From DATCDR01 sp036510575 (lineage in GTDB: Bacteria; Actinomycetota; Acidimicrobiia; Acidimicrobiales; Bog-793), in assembly GCA_036510575.1 (NCBI GenBank), contig DATCDR010000087.1, forward strand, positions 1 through 13,137: a stretch of 13,137 bases of DNA. The letters run 5' to 3'. Position 1 is the stretch's first letter; each line of letters begins with the position of its first letter. Of this stretch, positions 1-6,583 are shown piece after piece. Position numbers and translations under genes: made by a program. The notes below the pieces were generated by a model that was not told the origin of the DNA, ran no database searches, and worked only from the letters and a program-made list of their open reading frames with translations.

Positions 1-3
1 AAC

Positions 4-168
4 CTCGCCCGACTGGCGAGCCTGGGTTCAGTCAGAGCCCCGGTGAAGCGTGGAGCCGAGCATCAGACTGAGCCGTGCTCAGCAGCTGGCGAAGACACGC
101 GAAAGGGAGGTCCGGCAATCGTGTTGGACCGAACAACTCCGTGAGGAGTGCAGCGTGAGTGGACTCAC
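4..168 (+). ncRNA. candidate structured RNA (unidentified, cut by window edge)
   Basis: No convincing gene lies here, but hairpins are packed closely. CTCGCC (4-9) pairs with GGCGAG (15-20). CTGAGC (68-73) pairs with GCTCAG (77-82). A 9-bp stem 109-117/122-130 closes on a 4-base loop. ACTCC (136-140) pairs with GGAGT (145-149) around a GTGA (GNRA-type) loop. GTGAGT (155-160) faces ACTCAC (163-168). The 109-130 stem needs two G-U pairs, which form only in a + strand transcript, so I infer a + strand RNA. I cannot assign a family: no tRNA, RNase P, tmRNA or group II intron domain V signature is visible. A remnant of a group II intron domain I is a guess. Short open frames exist on both strands (for example + frame 1 to the TGA at 142-144), but they lack a distinctive protein pattern. 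The part left of position 1 is missing. It may alternatively serve partly as the end of the leftward fur-family transcript. Confidence 0.3.
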
Positions 169-174
169 CATTGC

Positions 175-642
175 TCACTCAGCTGCAACGGCATAGGCGC
201 ATGTGTCGCAGATGCCGAGAACGTCGAGGCGGTGGCTATGTGACTGGAATCCTTCGGCGCCCGCGAGCTGGTCAATCGCCCGGATAACGTCGTTTTCTAG
301 CTTCGACGTCAGCGTGAAATCGATGACCTTTCCGCAGTTGATACAGAGGAAGTGGTGGTGGTGCTCGGTCAGGTCCTCGGCGAGCTCGAAACGTGCGAAC
401 TCGTCGTGGGCCGCGATTCGTCGCACCAGTCCTGCCGATTCGAGGTCGACGAGATTTCTGTAGGCGGAGCTTCGTGGCAGATCGGGAATCCGTTCGGCGA
501 TCTCGGCGATGCTTACCGGATGCCCGACGCTTTCGAGAAGCTCGATAATCGCGCGGCGTCCATGGGTATAGCGCTGGTCAGCTCGTCGAAGTCGCGTCTC
601 GACTATCGCGTGCAGGTCATCATCGACTTGGTGAGCTCGCAT
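175..642 (-). CDS. Fur-family metal-responsive transcriptional regulator
   Basis: The 155-residue protein is a normal-length Fur-superfamily repressor: an N-terminal winged helix (about residues 20-85) and a C-terminal metal-binding dimerisation domain. Seen directly: RYTHGRR at 24-30 and the helix-turn-helix around SIAEIAERIPDLPRSSAYRN; the histidine run HHHH at 94-97; the structural zinc pairs C100/C103 and C145/C148; and HSH at 135-137. Family knowledge: such proteins bind DNA when loaded with Fe, Zn or Mn and repress uptake genes. It is divergent from the metal ABC operon starting at 974, upstream of which lies a Fur-type 7-1-7 double operator, so this is the likely regulator of that operon (inference). 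It may be Zur-, Fur- or Mur-like; residues alone do not settle the metal. The Shine-Dalgarno before the ATG is weak, so the start is less certain than the family. No operator of the same kind is seen before its own start. Confidence 0.93.
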   Translation of the reverse strand: MRAHQVDDDLHAIVETRLRRADQRYTHGRRAIIELLESVGHPVSIAEIAERIPDLPRSSAYRNLVDLESAGLVRRIAAHDEFARFELAEDLTEHHHHFLCINCGKVIDFTLTSKLENDVIRAIDQLAGAEGFQSHSHRLDVLGICDTCAYAVAAE

Positions 643-937
643 ACTGTCTCGCTGCTCTCGTAGGCCTTAACTGCGATCGCCGTGTACATGATGGCGCACT
701 GCAGGGGGGAGGACGGTGCTACCAACACAGCTCCGAACTGCGAACCGGGCTCCGAGACTCGTCCGTGACCCAGCTCCGACGGGTTCGGGCACCATCAGCG
801 TACGAGTTCGAGTTCGAGGCCGCGCCGCGTCAACGTCATCGCTGTTGCGAAATGGCGTAATAGAACACTTCACGGTCGAGATCATCTGGGCACACCATCA
901 CCTCGAGTCTGGCAGTGATTGCTCCGCGGACAGAGAT
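643..937. other. non-coding divergent region between regulator and metal operon
   Basis: No gene is supportable here. Both-strand open frames are short and of low-complexity Arg/Thr/Ser composition. It must hold the leftward promoter of the Fur-family gene, but I see no convincing -35/-10 pair for it. A short direct repeat of GAGTTC (three hexamers, the last imperfect) lies at about 802-818. The operon operator and promoter are described separately at its right edge. Confidence 0.5.
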
Positions 938-967
938 TTGAAATGAGACTTAGTCTCAGTCTAAGGT
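938..967 (+). promoter_or_regulatory. predicted leaderless promoter of the metal ABC operon
   Basis: TTGAAA (938-943) fits a -35 and TAAGGT (962-967) a weak -10 with 18-bp spacing. Counting 6-7 bases on from the -10 puts the transcript start at about 973-974, the A of the ATG, so the mRNA would have no leader. Leaderless messages are common in actinobacteria. The -10 matches the consensus at only three positions (first, second and last), so this stays a prediction. Confidence 0.45.
944..964 (+). promoter_or_regulatory. Fur-family operator: two overlapping 7-1-7 palindromes
   Basis: TGAGACT-T-AGTCTCA (944-958) is a perfect 7-1-7 inverted repeat. A second 7-1-7, TTAGTCT-C-AGTCTAA (950-964), is offset by exactly 6 bp and has one mismatched pair. 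Offset-by-six overlapping 7-1-7 repeats are the classical geometry of a Fur box bound by two dimers on opposite faces, and TGA...TCA ends also occur in Zur boxes. It lies between the predicted -35 and -10 of the metal operon, so occupancy should block RNA polymerase. The obvious binder is the Fur-family protein encoded at 175-642. Confidence 0.7.
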
Positions 968-973
968 TCTGGC

Positions 974-1972
974 ATGGTCCAGGCACGGCGTGCAAGCCCT
1001 TTCCCTCCGGGCGCGCACCGCGTCGTGCTCGGCGTCCTCGAGACGCTCGCGATCTCCGCACTGCTCGCGGTCGCACTCGGTGTACCTGTCGGCGCAACGC
1101 AGTTGCGGGCCTCGACAAAACGGTCGACGGTCGCCAGTAACGCACGGGTAATTACCGCCGTTGGAGCCGAGAACGAGTACGCGGACGTTATTCGACAGAT
1201 CGGTGGGCGTTTTGTCCGCGTCACCTCTATTTTGAACAATCCCAACATCGATCCACACACGTTCGAATCGAGCCCGAGCGTCGCGAGCGAAATTAACTCT
1301 GCTCAGCTGATCGTTCAGAACGGTCTCGGTTACGACACCTTCATGAACAACCTCGAGTCTGCGACCTCCCGCACGGGTCGGAAGGTACTTGTCGTCCAAG
1401 ATCTGCTCGGGCTTCCCGATGACACAGCGAACCCGCACCTTTGGTACAACCCAGCCACCATGCCGGTGGTAGCACTCGCTCTTGCCAGGGACCTGGCTGG
1501 CTTCGATCCTTCCCAAGCAGCGTATTTCGAGGCCAATCTCAAAACGTTCGTCGAGTCGATGACACCGTGGCTAAGCGCCATCGTGGCTTTCAGCGCGAGG
1601 AATCCGGGCGTCTCCGTGGCAACGACGGAACCGGTTGCGGACTACCTACTCCAGGCACTCGGCGCGAACAACCGCACCCCGTTTGGCATGCAGGCCGACA
1701 TCATGAACGGCGTGGACCCATCCCCTCAGGACATCGCCCTCGAGGACCATCTCTTTAGCAAACATGAAGTCAGAGTGTTCATCTACAACGAGCAGGTCGT
1801 TGACTCACTCACGGCTTCGTTCAAGAGCGCAGCTGTACACGCAGGCATTCCGATTGTCGGCGTCTACGAGACCATGCCGACGCCTGGCTATGACTACCAG
1901 TCGTGGATGCTCGCCGAGGTCCAGACAATTGAGAAGGCGGTCTCGGGGAAGACCTCGACGGTGAACCTGTGA
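974..1972 (+). CDS. metal ABC transporter substrate-binding protein (ZnuA/TroA family, cluster A-I)
   Basis: This exported receptor captures a divalent metal (Zn, Mn or Fe) for the ABC importer encoded just downstream. The 332-residue protein starts with a basic stretch and a hydrophobic segment (about 17-41) typical of a signal peptide. I see no clear lipobox cysteine. Candidate metal ligands follow the family order: H95 in DPHTFE, H155 in NPHLWY, E219 in TTEPVADYL, and E299 in YETMPTPGYDYQSWM. The histidine-rich acidic loop of many high-affinity ZnuA proteins, normally between the first two ligands, is absent, and the third ligand is Glu as in Mn/Fe-type members, so a zinc-only call is not justified. 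The start ATG lies 9 bp beyond the operator. A short purine stretch precedes it, but a leaderless start is also possible. It overlaps the next gene by 4 bp (GTGA). Confidence 0.9.
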   Translation: MVQARRASPFPPGAHRVVLGVLETLAISALLAVALGVPVGATQLRASTKRSTVASNARVITAVGAENEYADVIRQIGGRFVRVTSILNNPNIDPHTFESSPSVASEINSAQLIVQNGLGYDTFMNNLESATSRTGRKVLVVQDLLGLPDDTANPHLWYNPATMPVVALALARDLAGFDPSQAAYFEANLKTFVESMTPWLSAIVAFSARNPGVSVATTEPVADYLLQALGANNRTPFGMQADIMNGVDPSPQDIALEDHLFSKHEVRVFIYNEQVVDSLTASFKSAAVHAGIPIVGVYETMPTPGYDYQSWMLAEVQTIEKAVSGKTSTVNL

Positions 1973-2808
1973 CTCGGGGAGCCGCTGAGCTCGGGGCCGA
2001 AGCGGTACTTCGACTCGACGGCATCGACGTCTGGCTCTCTGGTCGTCAGATTCTCGACGGTGTCTCATTCGAGCTGCGACCTGGCGAGTTCACTGGTCTC
2101 ATCGGCTCTAACGGTGCGGGCAAAACGACGCTCTTTCGGGTCATCCTCGGGCTACAGCGGGCAAACTCCGGCACCATCTTCATTGACGGCGCGGCGCGCG
2201 AGCGCCCTAGCCGTTCAATCGGCTACGTGCCGCAGAAGGCGTCGCTCGATCCGGACATACCGCTTCGCGCCCGTGACCTTGTCGCGTTGGGAATCGACGG
2301 CGATCGACTCGGCATTCCGCTTAGGTCAAGAAAGCGCACTGCATTGGTCGACGAGATGTTGCGAGCGGTCGCCGCCGAGCGATTCGCAGACGCTCGCGTC
2401 GGACAGCTCTCTGGGGGAGAGCAGCAGCGTGTGCTCATCGCTCACGCGTTGATAAGTCAGCCAAGACTTCTCCTGTTGGACGAACCGCTGGCAAATCTCG
2501 ATATCCGCAGCGGTTACGAGATCATCGCGCTCCTTCACCGGATCGCGAAGGACCAGAACGTCGCGGTCTTCCTTTCCGCGCATGAGATGAACCCGCTGCT
2601 GCCGGTGATGGACCGAATCGTCTACCTCGCCGCGGGGCGCGCCGCGAGTGGAACCGCGGAGGAGGTCGTCCGAGCAGACGTCCTTGGAAAGCTCTACGGT
2701 CACCACGTCGATGTTCTGCATGTCCATGGTCGGGTACTGGTGGTGGCCGGGCACGGGAGCGGCGACGAAGAGGTCCTCGCAACGAGTCCTGATCTCGTCG
2801 TCAGCTGA
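1969..2808 (+). CDS. metal ABC transporter ATP-binding protein (ZnuC-like)
   Basis: The cytoplasmic ATPase of the importer powers transport by the two permeases that follow. All nucleotide-binding motifs are intact: Walker A GSNGAGKTT (46-54), Q-loop near YVPQK (86-90), signature LSGGEQQR (147-154), Walker B LLLLDEP (167-173), D-loop NLD and switch histidine H205. At 279 residues it is normal for the family; the tail after about 245 carries a small His-containing stretch (HHVDVLHVHG). The GTG start overlaps the stop of the binding-protein gene as GTGA, which points to translational coupling. Expression should follow the operator upstream of 974. Confidence 0.93.
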   Translation: MTRGAAELGAEAVLRLDGIDVWLSGRQILDGVSFELRPGEFTGLIGSNGAGKTTLFRVILGLQRANSGTIFIDGAARERPSRSIGYVPQKASLDPDIPLRARDLVALGIDGDRLGIPLRSRKRTALVDEMLRAVAAERFADARVGQLSGGEQQRVLIAHALISQPRLLLLDEPLANLDIRSGYEIIALLHRIAKDQNVAVFLSAHEMNPLLPVMDRIVYLAAGRAASGTAEEVVRADVLGKLYGHHVDVLHVHGRVLVVAGHGSGDEEVLATSPDLVVS

Positions 2809-2812
2809 CCGT

Positions 2813-3724
2813 GTGGGTTCGTTGTTCAGGTGGGTCATCGAGCCCGGGTTCTTTTCGAACGGACCAGTACGAGTAGCGCTGCTCCTTGGCGGATTTATCG
2901 CCGCAATCTCCGCAGTGGTCGGAGTGTTCACCGTGCTGCGAGGTCAGGCCTTCGGCGGTCATGCACTCACCGATGTCTCGACCGCCGGCGGATCGGGAGC
3001 ACTGCTGATCGGGATTGCGCCCATCGCGGGATTCGTCGTCGGCGGTGTCGCGGGCGCGGGCGTGATGGAGGCGATCGGTGTTCGTCGACCGCGCGGACGA
3101 GATCTGGCTACGGGCATCGTGCTCGGTGCCGCGACCGGACTGGCGGCACTGTTTCTCTACCTTGACTCGACGACGAGCGCCACCACCGGCGCTTCACAAC
3201 AGATTCTCTTCGGTTCGATCTTCGTCGTATCGTCCTCGACGATCCCCTACGTCATCGCCTTCGGTGTCGTGACGCTCGGACTGATCTGTCTGCTGTACCG
3301 GCCGCTGCTGCTCAGCTCGTTGAGCAACGACATTGCGAGGGCGCGAGGCATCCCGGTTCGCGCCGTCGGCGCGTCGTACATGCTGGCGCTGGCGCTATCG
3401 GTCGGACTGGCGTCGCTCGTGATCGGGACCATCCTCTCTACCGCGCTGCTCATCGGACCGCCGGGTGCTGCTTTGCGCCTCGCGCGTCGGATGAACCGGG
3501 CGATCGTCCTAGCCGTGCTAGTCGGTGTCGGCGCGACGTGGCTCGGTGTGCTGCTCGCGTACGACAGCTACTACTGGGGCTCAAGCCAGAATGGCTGGCC
3601 AGTCAGTTTCTTCATCGTGGCTGTCGTGTTTGTTACATACCTGGCCTCCGGGCTGCCGGCGCGTTTGGCTCGCCAGAAGGTGCTGCGCACGACGCGGCTA
3701 CGAGCGGGGAACGTCGCGAGATGA
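2813..3724 (+). CDS. metal ABC transporter permease 1 (ABC-3/ZnuB family)
   Basis: Integral membrane subunit of the metal importer. I use the GTG at 2813, which gives MGSLFRWVIEPGFFSNGPVR and 303 residues. The longer frame from 2648 would overlap the ATPase gene by about 160 bp and adds a hydrophilic, non-family N-terminus. Family signs include PGFFSNGPVR, the first membrane span ending in VFTVLRGQAFGGHAL (DNA-encoded version of the conserved RGxxFxxHAL), and TALLIGPPGAALRLARR near the C-terminal third. Several hydrophobic spans (seven to nine) are visible. It starts 4 bp after the ATPase stop, with a poor Shine-Dalgarno, so it probably depends on coupled translation. It differs clearly from the second permease, suggesting a heterodimeric channel. 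Confidence 0.9.
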   Translation: MGSLFRWVIEPGFFSNGPVRVALLLGGFIAAISAVVGVFTVLRGQAFGGHALTDVSTAGGSGALLIGIAPIAGFVVGGVAGAGVMEAIGVRRPRGRDLATGIVLGAATGLAALFLYLDSTTSATTGASQQILFGSIFVVSSSTIPYVIAFGVVTLGLICLLYRPLLLSSLSNDIARARGIPVRAVGASYMLALALSVGLASLVIGTILSTALLIGPPGAALRLARRMNRAIVLAVLVGVGATWLGVLLAYDSYYWGSSQNGWPVSFFIVAVVFVTYLASGLPARLARQKVLRTTRLRAGNVAR

Positions 3725-3767
3725 GACGGCCTTCGCGCGGGCAGGGTGCATCTCGGAAAGATGATTC

Positions 3768-4592
3768 GTGTTCTCTGGATTCATGATGAATACCTGGACG
3801 ACGGCGACCATTGTCGCGGTCGTCGGTGGCGTGGTCGGATTCTTCGTGGTTCTACGTGGCTCGGCGTTTCCTGCCCATGCGATCCCGAACGGCGCCTTCG
3901 CCGGCGCGGCAGGGGCGAATCTGATCGGCGTGAACCCTCTCGTCGGGCTAGCGGTGTTCTCACTGCTCGCGGCGCTCGGCATCGGCTCGTTGGGTCGTCG
4001 CGGTCGACACGATGTGGTGACAGCTCTTGCGCTCGTCATGATGCTTGCACTCGGCGCGCTCTTCTTGAGCCGCAGCAGCGAGTATGAGCCGCAGATCTTC
4101 TCGCTGCTCTTCGGGGAGGTTCTCGGCGTGAGTTCGACCGAGATTCTTCCAGTCGCGGCTCTCGGGGTTGGGTGCATCGCCGCAGTGGTCGTGCTCTACC
4201 GGCGGTTGATGCTCTCCTCCGTCGTCCCTGAGGTCGCCGAAGCGAGAGGCGTCCGCGCGCACACCACGGAGATGTGGTTTCTCGTTGTCATCGCGTTGGC
4301 AACGGCGATGACGGTGCCGGTGGTGGGCGCACTCCTTATCTTCAGTCTGATGATCGGCCCGCCGGCGGCGGCGCGCTCGTTCACTGATCGGCCCTTCGTC
4401 GCGATCGTGCTCTCGGTAGGGCTGGCACTGATCACGGTCTGGGCGGCGATTGCCAGTTCCTACCTAACGAACTGGCCGGTCGGTTTCTTCGTCGGATCTC
4501 TGAGTGCGCTCTGCTACGGCGTTGGTCGAGGTTGGGTCTCGTGGCGATCGGCGCGGACTGTTCGAAGTAGCGCCGCGGCCGCCCTCAGGTAG
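3768..4592 (+). CDS. metal ABC transporter permease 2 (ABC-3/ZnuB family)
   Basis: Second membrane subunit of the same importer, 274 residues. GTG at 3768 is well placed: GGAAAG (3755-3760) lies 7 bases upstream, and the resulting MFSGFMMNTWTTATIVAV is a typical family N-terminus. Conserved stretches include FFVVLRGSAFPAHAIPNGAF and ALLIFSLMIGPPAAARSF, matching equivalent segments of permease 1. About seven to eight hydrophobic spans are seen. It is separated from permease 1 by 43 bp and has its own ribosome site. Two non-identical ABC-3 permeases behind one ATPase imply a permease heterodimer. An alternative ATG start at residues 6-7 is possible. Confidence 0.9.
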   Translation: MFSGFMMNTWTTATIVAVVGGVVGFFVVLRGSAFPAHAIPNGAFAGAAGANLIGVNPLVGLAVFSLLAALGIGSLGRRGRHDVVTALALVMMLALGALFLSRSSEYEPQIFSLLFGEVLGVSSTEILPVAALGVGCIAAVVVLYRRLMLSSVVPEVAEARGVRAHTTEMWFLVVIALATAMTVPVVGALLIFSLMIGPPAAARSFTDRPFVAIVLSVGLALITVWAAIASSYLTNWPVGFFVGSLSALCYGVGRGWVSWRSARTVRSSAAAALR

Positions 4593-4978
4593 GTGCGGGC
4601 CTCGAGCGCGTGCCCTCGATCGTCGGTCCTCGGCGAGGTACTGGTACCAAATCCCCTCGAACTGGCGAGAAGGGTCACCGTCGTGGCCGTCTCTGATCAG
4701 CGACGTCGTTATCACCCGTCTACCACGCAGTCTCCATGGCCCTCGCGCCGGAACCTCGGTAGCATTTTCGGGCACTCGACTCGGGGGGAAAGTTCGAGGC
4801 GGGTCGGCGTGGAGATTCTCCGCCGGCCTGCGGATTCAGGTTGTCGCGCGCTCGACCCAAATTCAGTCCGGCTGGCCGCTATCGGTACTGGGCTTGTTGT
4901 GCCACTCGTTAGGCGGCCTGATCTGGTGTCGATGTCGAGCGCGGCGGTCTGTTCATGGCAGTGATATCTGACTCACTC
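4593..4978. other. non-coding spacer after the metal operon
   Basis: I see no gene. Open frames on both strands here have mixed, family-free sequences, and most start inside or against the ends of neighbouring genes. Small inverted repeats are present: CCTCG-G-CGAGG near 4628-4638, and GGAGA-T-TCTCC at 4811-4821, extendable by a G-U pair to 4809-4823. Neither has a following T-run, so no standard terminator is called. The promoter for the aldolase gene must lie near the right end but is not recognisable. Confidence 0.5.
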
Positions 4979-4989
4979 GGGAGGAATAC

Positions 4990-5778
4990 GTGGCGTTCGA
5001 AGAGACGAAGCGAGAAGTAGCGATTGGCAATCGGGTGCTGTCCCACATCGGTCTGGCGGAAGGCGTGACACTGACGCTTGGCCACGTCAGCTTGCGGGTG
5101 CCGGACCACCCGGATCGTTTCATCGTGAAGGGCCGCGGCTACGCGGTCGACGCCCTCCCGGCGGTTACTGCGTCGGACATGATCGTTTGCGACCTGGATG
5201 GCAACATGATCGAAGGGCCACCTGGGGGCACTCAGTGTTACGAGGTGAAGATCCATTCAGCGATCTACAAGAACCACCCGGACATCAAGTCCGTGGTGCA
5301 CGTGCACCCGCGATACACCGTCCTTATGAGCGTGCTCGGCGTACCGCTCGTGCCGATGTGCCAAGAGGGTCTCGAGCTCGTCGCCGGACCGGTGCCCGTG
5401 TGGCCGCATTCGCGTCTCGTGAGCACTGATGAGGACGGTGAGGGCCTATCGGCGACGATCGGCGACTGGCCGGTAGCTCTGCTCGTCGGCCACGGGGCGA
5501 TTGCTACGGGGGTGTCGATCTCAGAGTCGATCAGCAACATCTTCAATCTCGAGGAGCAGGCCCGCATGAACTACTGGGCACTGCTCGCCATGGGGGTCGA
5601 CCACCCCCGAATAACGCCGGAGATGGTGATCGAGAATCGATCGAATCCGCAGTTCTTCGAACTTCCGCACTTTCAGGGCTCGATTCCCGCAGCGGCTTCC
5701 GGCAATCCGCATCGCCAGGTCGGCGCACCGTCTGGCCCGTACAAGTTCTGGGCGTCCCAGGTCGAAGACGGCGTGTAG
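4990..5778 (+). CDS. class II aldolase/adducin-family protein
   Basis: A 262-residue cytoplasmic metalloenzyme of the class II aldolase fold. The catalytic set is visible and spaced as in L-fuculose-phosphate aldolase: acid/base E85 in YEVKIHS, zinc ligands H104 and H106 in VVHVHP, and H168 in LLVGHGA. The N-terminal glycine-rich loop reads TLGHVSLR rather than the sugar-phosphate SGNxS motif, so a sugar-phosphate aldolase is unlikely. Relatives of this subtype include decarboxylases of aromatic or hydroxy acids (for example dihydroxyphthalate decarboxylase-like proteins) and uncharacterised actinobacterial proteins. The substrate cannot be set from sequence. GTG at 4990 is preceded by GGGAGG (4979-4984) at 5 bp, a strong ribosome site. 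It stands alone on the + strand; there is no visible link to the metal operon beyond needing zinc or a similar metal. Confidence 0.85.
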   Translation: MAFEETKREVAIGNRVLSHIGLAEGVTLTLGHVSLRVPDHPDRFIVKGRGYAVDALPAVTASDMIVCDLDGNMIEGPPGGTQCYEVKIHSAIYKNHPDIKSVVHVHPRYTVLMSVLGVPLVPMCQEGLELVAGPVPVWPHSRLVSTDEDGEGLSATIGDWPVALLVGHGAIATGVSISESISNIFNLEEQARMNYWALLAMGVDHPRITPEMVIENRSNPQFFELPHFQGSIPAAASGNPHRQVGAPSGPYKFWASQVEDGV

Positions 5779-5782
5779 TTCT

Positions 5783-5809
5783 CGCGCGCTAGCGGCGTTG
5801 TTACGCGCG
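5783..5809. terminator. possible hairpin between convergent genes
   Basis: CGCGCG at 5783-5788 can pair with CGCGCG at 5804-5809 just after the aldolase stop, facing the end of the leftward DinB gene. There is no T-run, and ACGCGCGT itself is palindromic, so other folds compete. Weak support. Confidence 0.25.
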
Positions 5810-5959
5810 TTACTCGACCCTTTTGCGCCGGTGAACGTAGAGGAAAGCTGCACCGAGGATGCCGGATTCGAAGCGGACCGCGACCAGGACGTCGTGATCG
5901 AGAAAGAACGGAGAGCCGAGTCCACCCTCCAAGCCGAGGCACCGCGGCGAGTGCAGTTG

Positions 5960-6487
5960 TCATCCCATGCTTTTCGCACCGTCGATGGACTCGCGAAGGA
6001 TGTCGGCGTGACCTGCATGCTGGGATGTCTCCGCGATGATGTGCAGGATCACGCGCCGAGCCGACCAACGCGCTCCTTTTTCGAACCACGGGGCCTCCGG
6101 CAAGGCGTGCCCGTCGTCAAGGTTGACCAGCTGGGTGACGACGGCGTCGGTACGAGCAGCGACCTGCTCGTAGGTTTCGAGCAGGCCGGAAAGTGTGTCG
6201 TCGGGCAGCATCTGGAATCGGGTTAGCCACGCACTGATACTGCTCTCATCTGTTCTCTGGCTCAGCGCTTGAGGGCCATCGAGGATGAAGTCGACCCAGC
6301 CGGACTCGACCGCGGCGACGTGCTTAATGAGTCCGCCCAGGCAGAGCTCGCTCACGGTCGGGTGCTCTGCTGCTTGCGCGTCGTTGATGCCTTGAACCGT
6401 GAGTCGCAGGAAGTACCGATGCTTGGCCAGCGTCTCGAGGAGGTCTGACCGCTCTTGATCTGGGAGTTTCGATGCATCAGCTTGCAT
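5960..6487 (-). CDS. DinB-like protein (DUF664 family)
   Basis: A 175-residue four-helix-bundle protein of the DinB/DUF664 group, whose members bind a metal through conserved histidines; some are thiol- (mycothiol/bacillithiol-) dependent transferases or isomerases. Seen: LSGGL-type helix start as LCLGGLIKHVAAVESGW with H56, and the C-terminal signature HIIAETSQHAGHADILRE with H149, H157 and H160. I chose the ATG at 6487 because AAAGGTG lies a few bases upstream, whereas the in-frame GTG at 6494-6496 is itself part of that Shine-Dalgarno. The protein stops at DGAKSMG; many relatives run on for some further residues. The same frame stays open for 49 more codons after this TGA. It is divergent from the WYL regulator at 6584, a common actinobacterial pairing in which the regulator probably controls it (inference). 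The exact substrate is unknown. Confidence 0.85.
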   Translation of the reverse strand: MQADASKLPDQERSDLLETLAKHRYFLRLTVQGINDAQAAEHPTVSELCLGGLIKHVAAVESGWVDFILDGPQALSQRTDESSISAWLTRFQMLPDDTLSGLLETYEQVAARTDAVVTQLVNLDDGHALPEAPWFEKGARWSARRVILHIIAETSQHAGHADILRESIDGAKSMG

Positions 6488-6540
6488 TGGGTTCACCTTT
6501 CATAGATTCGGTATGAGTAACCAAGATGAAGGGTAGGAGC

Positions 6541-6567
6541 TATTGCGGTCAATAACTGGCCGTAATA
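6541..6567. promoter_or_regulatory. candidate operator between DinB and WYL genes
   Basis: TATTGCGG (6541-6548) and CCGTAATA (6560-6567) form an inverted repeat matching at 7 of 8 positions around an 11-bp spacer, so half-sites are about two helical turns apart. It sits in the 96-bp divergent interval, in its most AT-rich part, and TAATAA (6563-6568) could be a -10. A site for the WYL regulator is the natural guess. It rests on a single copy. Confidence 0.35.
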
Positions 6568-6583
6568 ATGGGATACTTCAGGA

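Noticed and set aside
1..174. tRNA, RNase P RNA, tmRNA or cobalamin riboswitch
   Set aside because: Checked for their conserved boxes on both strands by eye; none present. Only generic hairpins are supported.
2648..2812. Longer N-terminus for the first permease, overlapping the ATPase gene
   Set aside because: It adds a Ser/Arg-rich hydrophilic segment unlike the family and overlaps the ATPase by about 160 bp. The GTG at 2813 gives a typical start 4 bp after the ATPase stop.
4593..4964. + strand frame starting directly after the permease 2 stop, and - strand frame 4464-4775
   Set aside because: No family-like motifs, poor composition, no ribosome site. The - strand frame also overlaps the permease 2 end.
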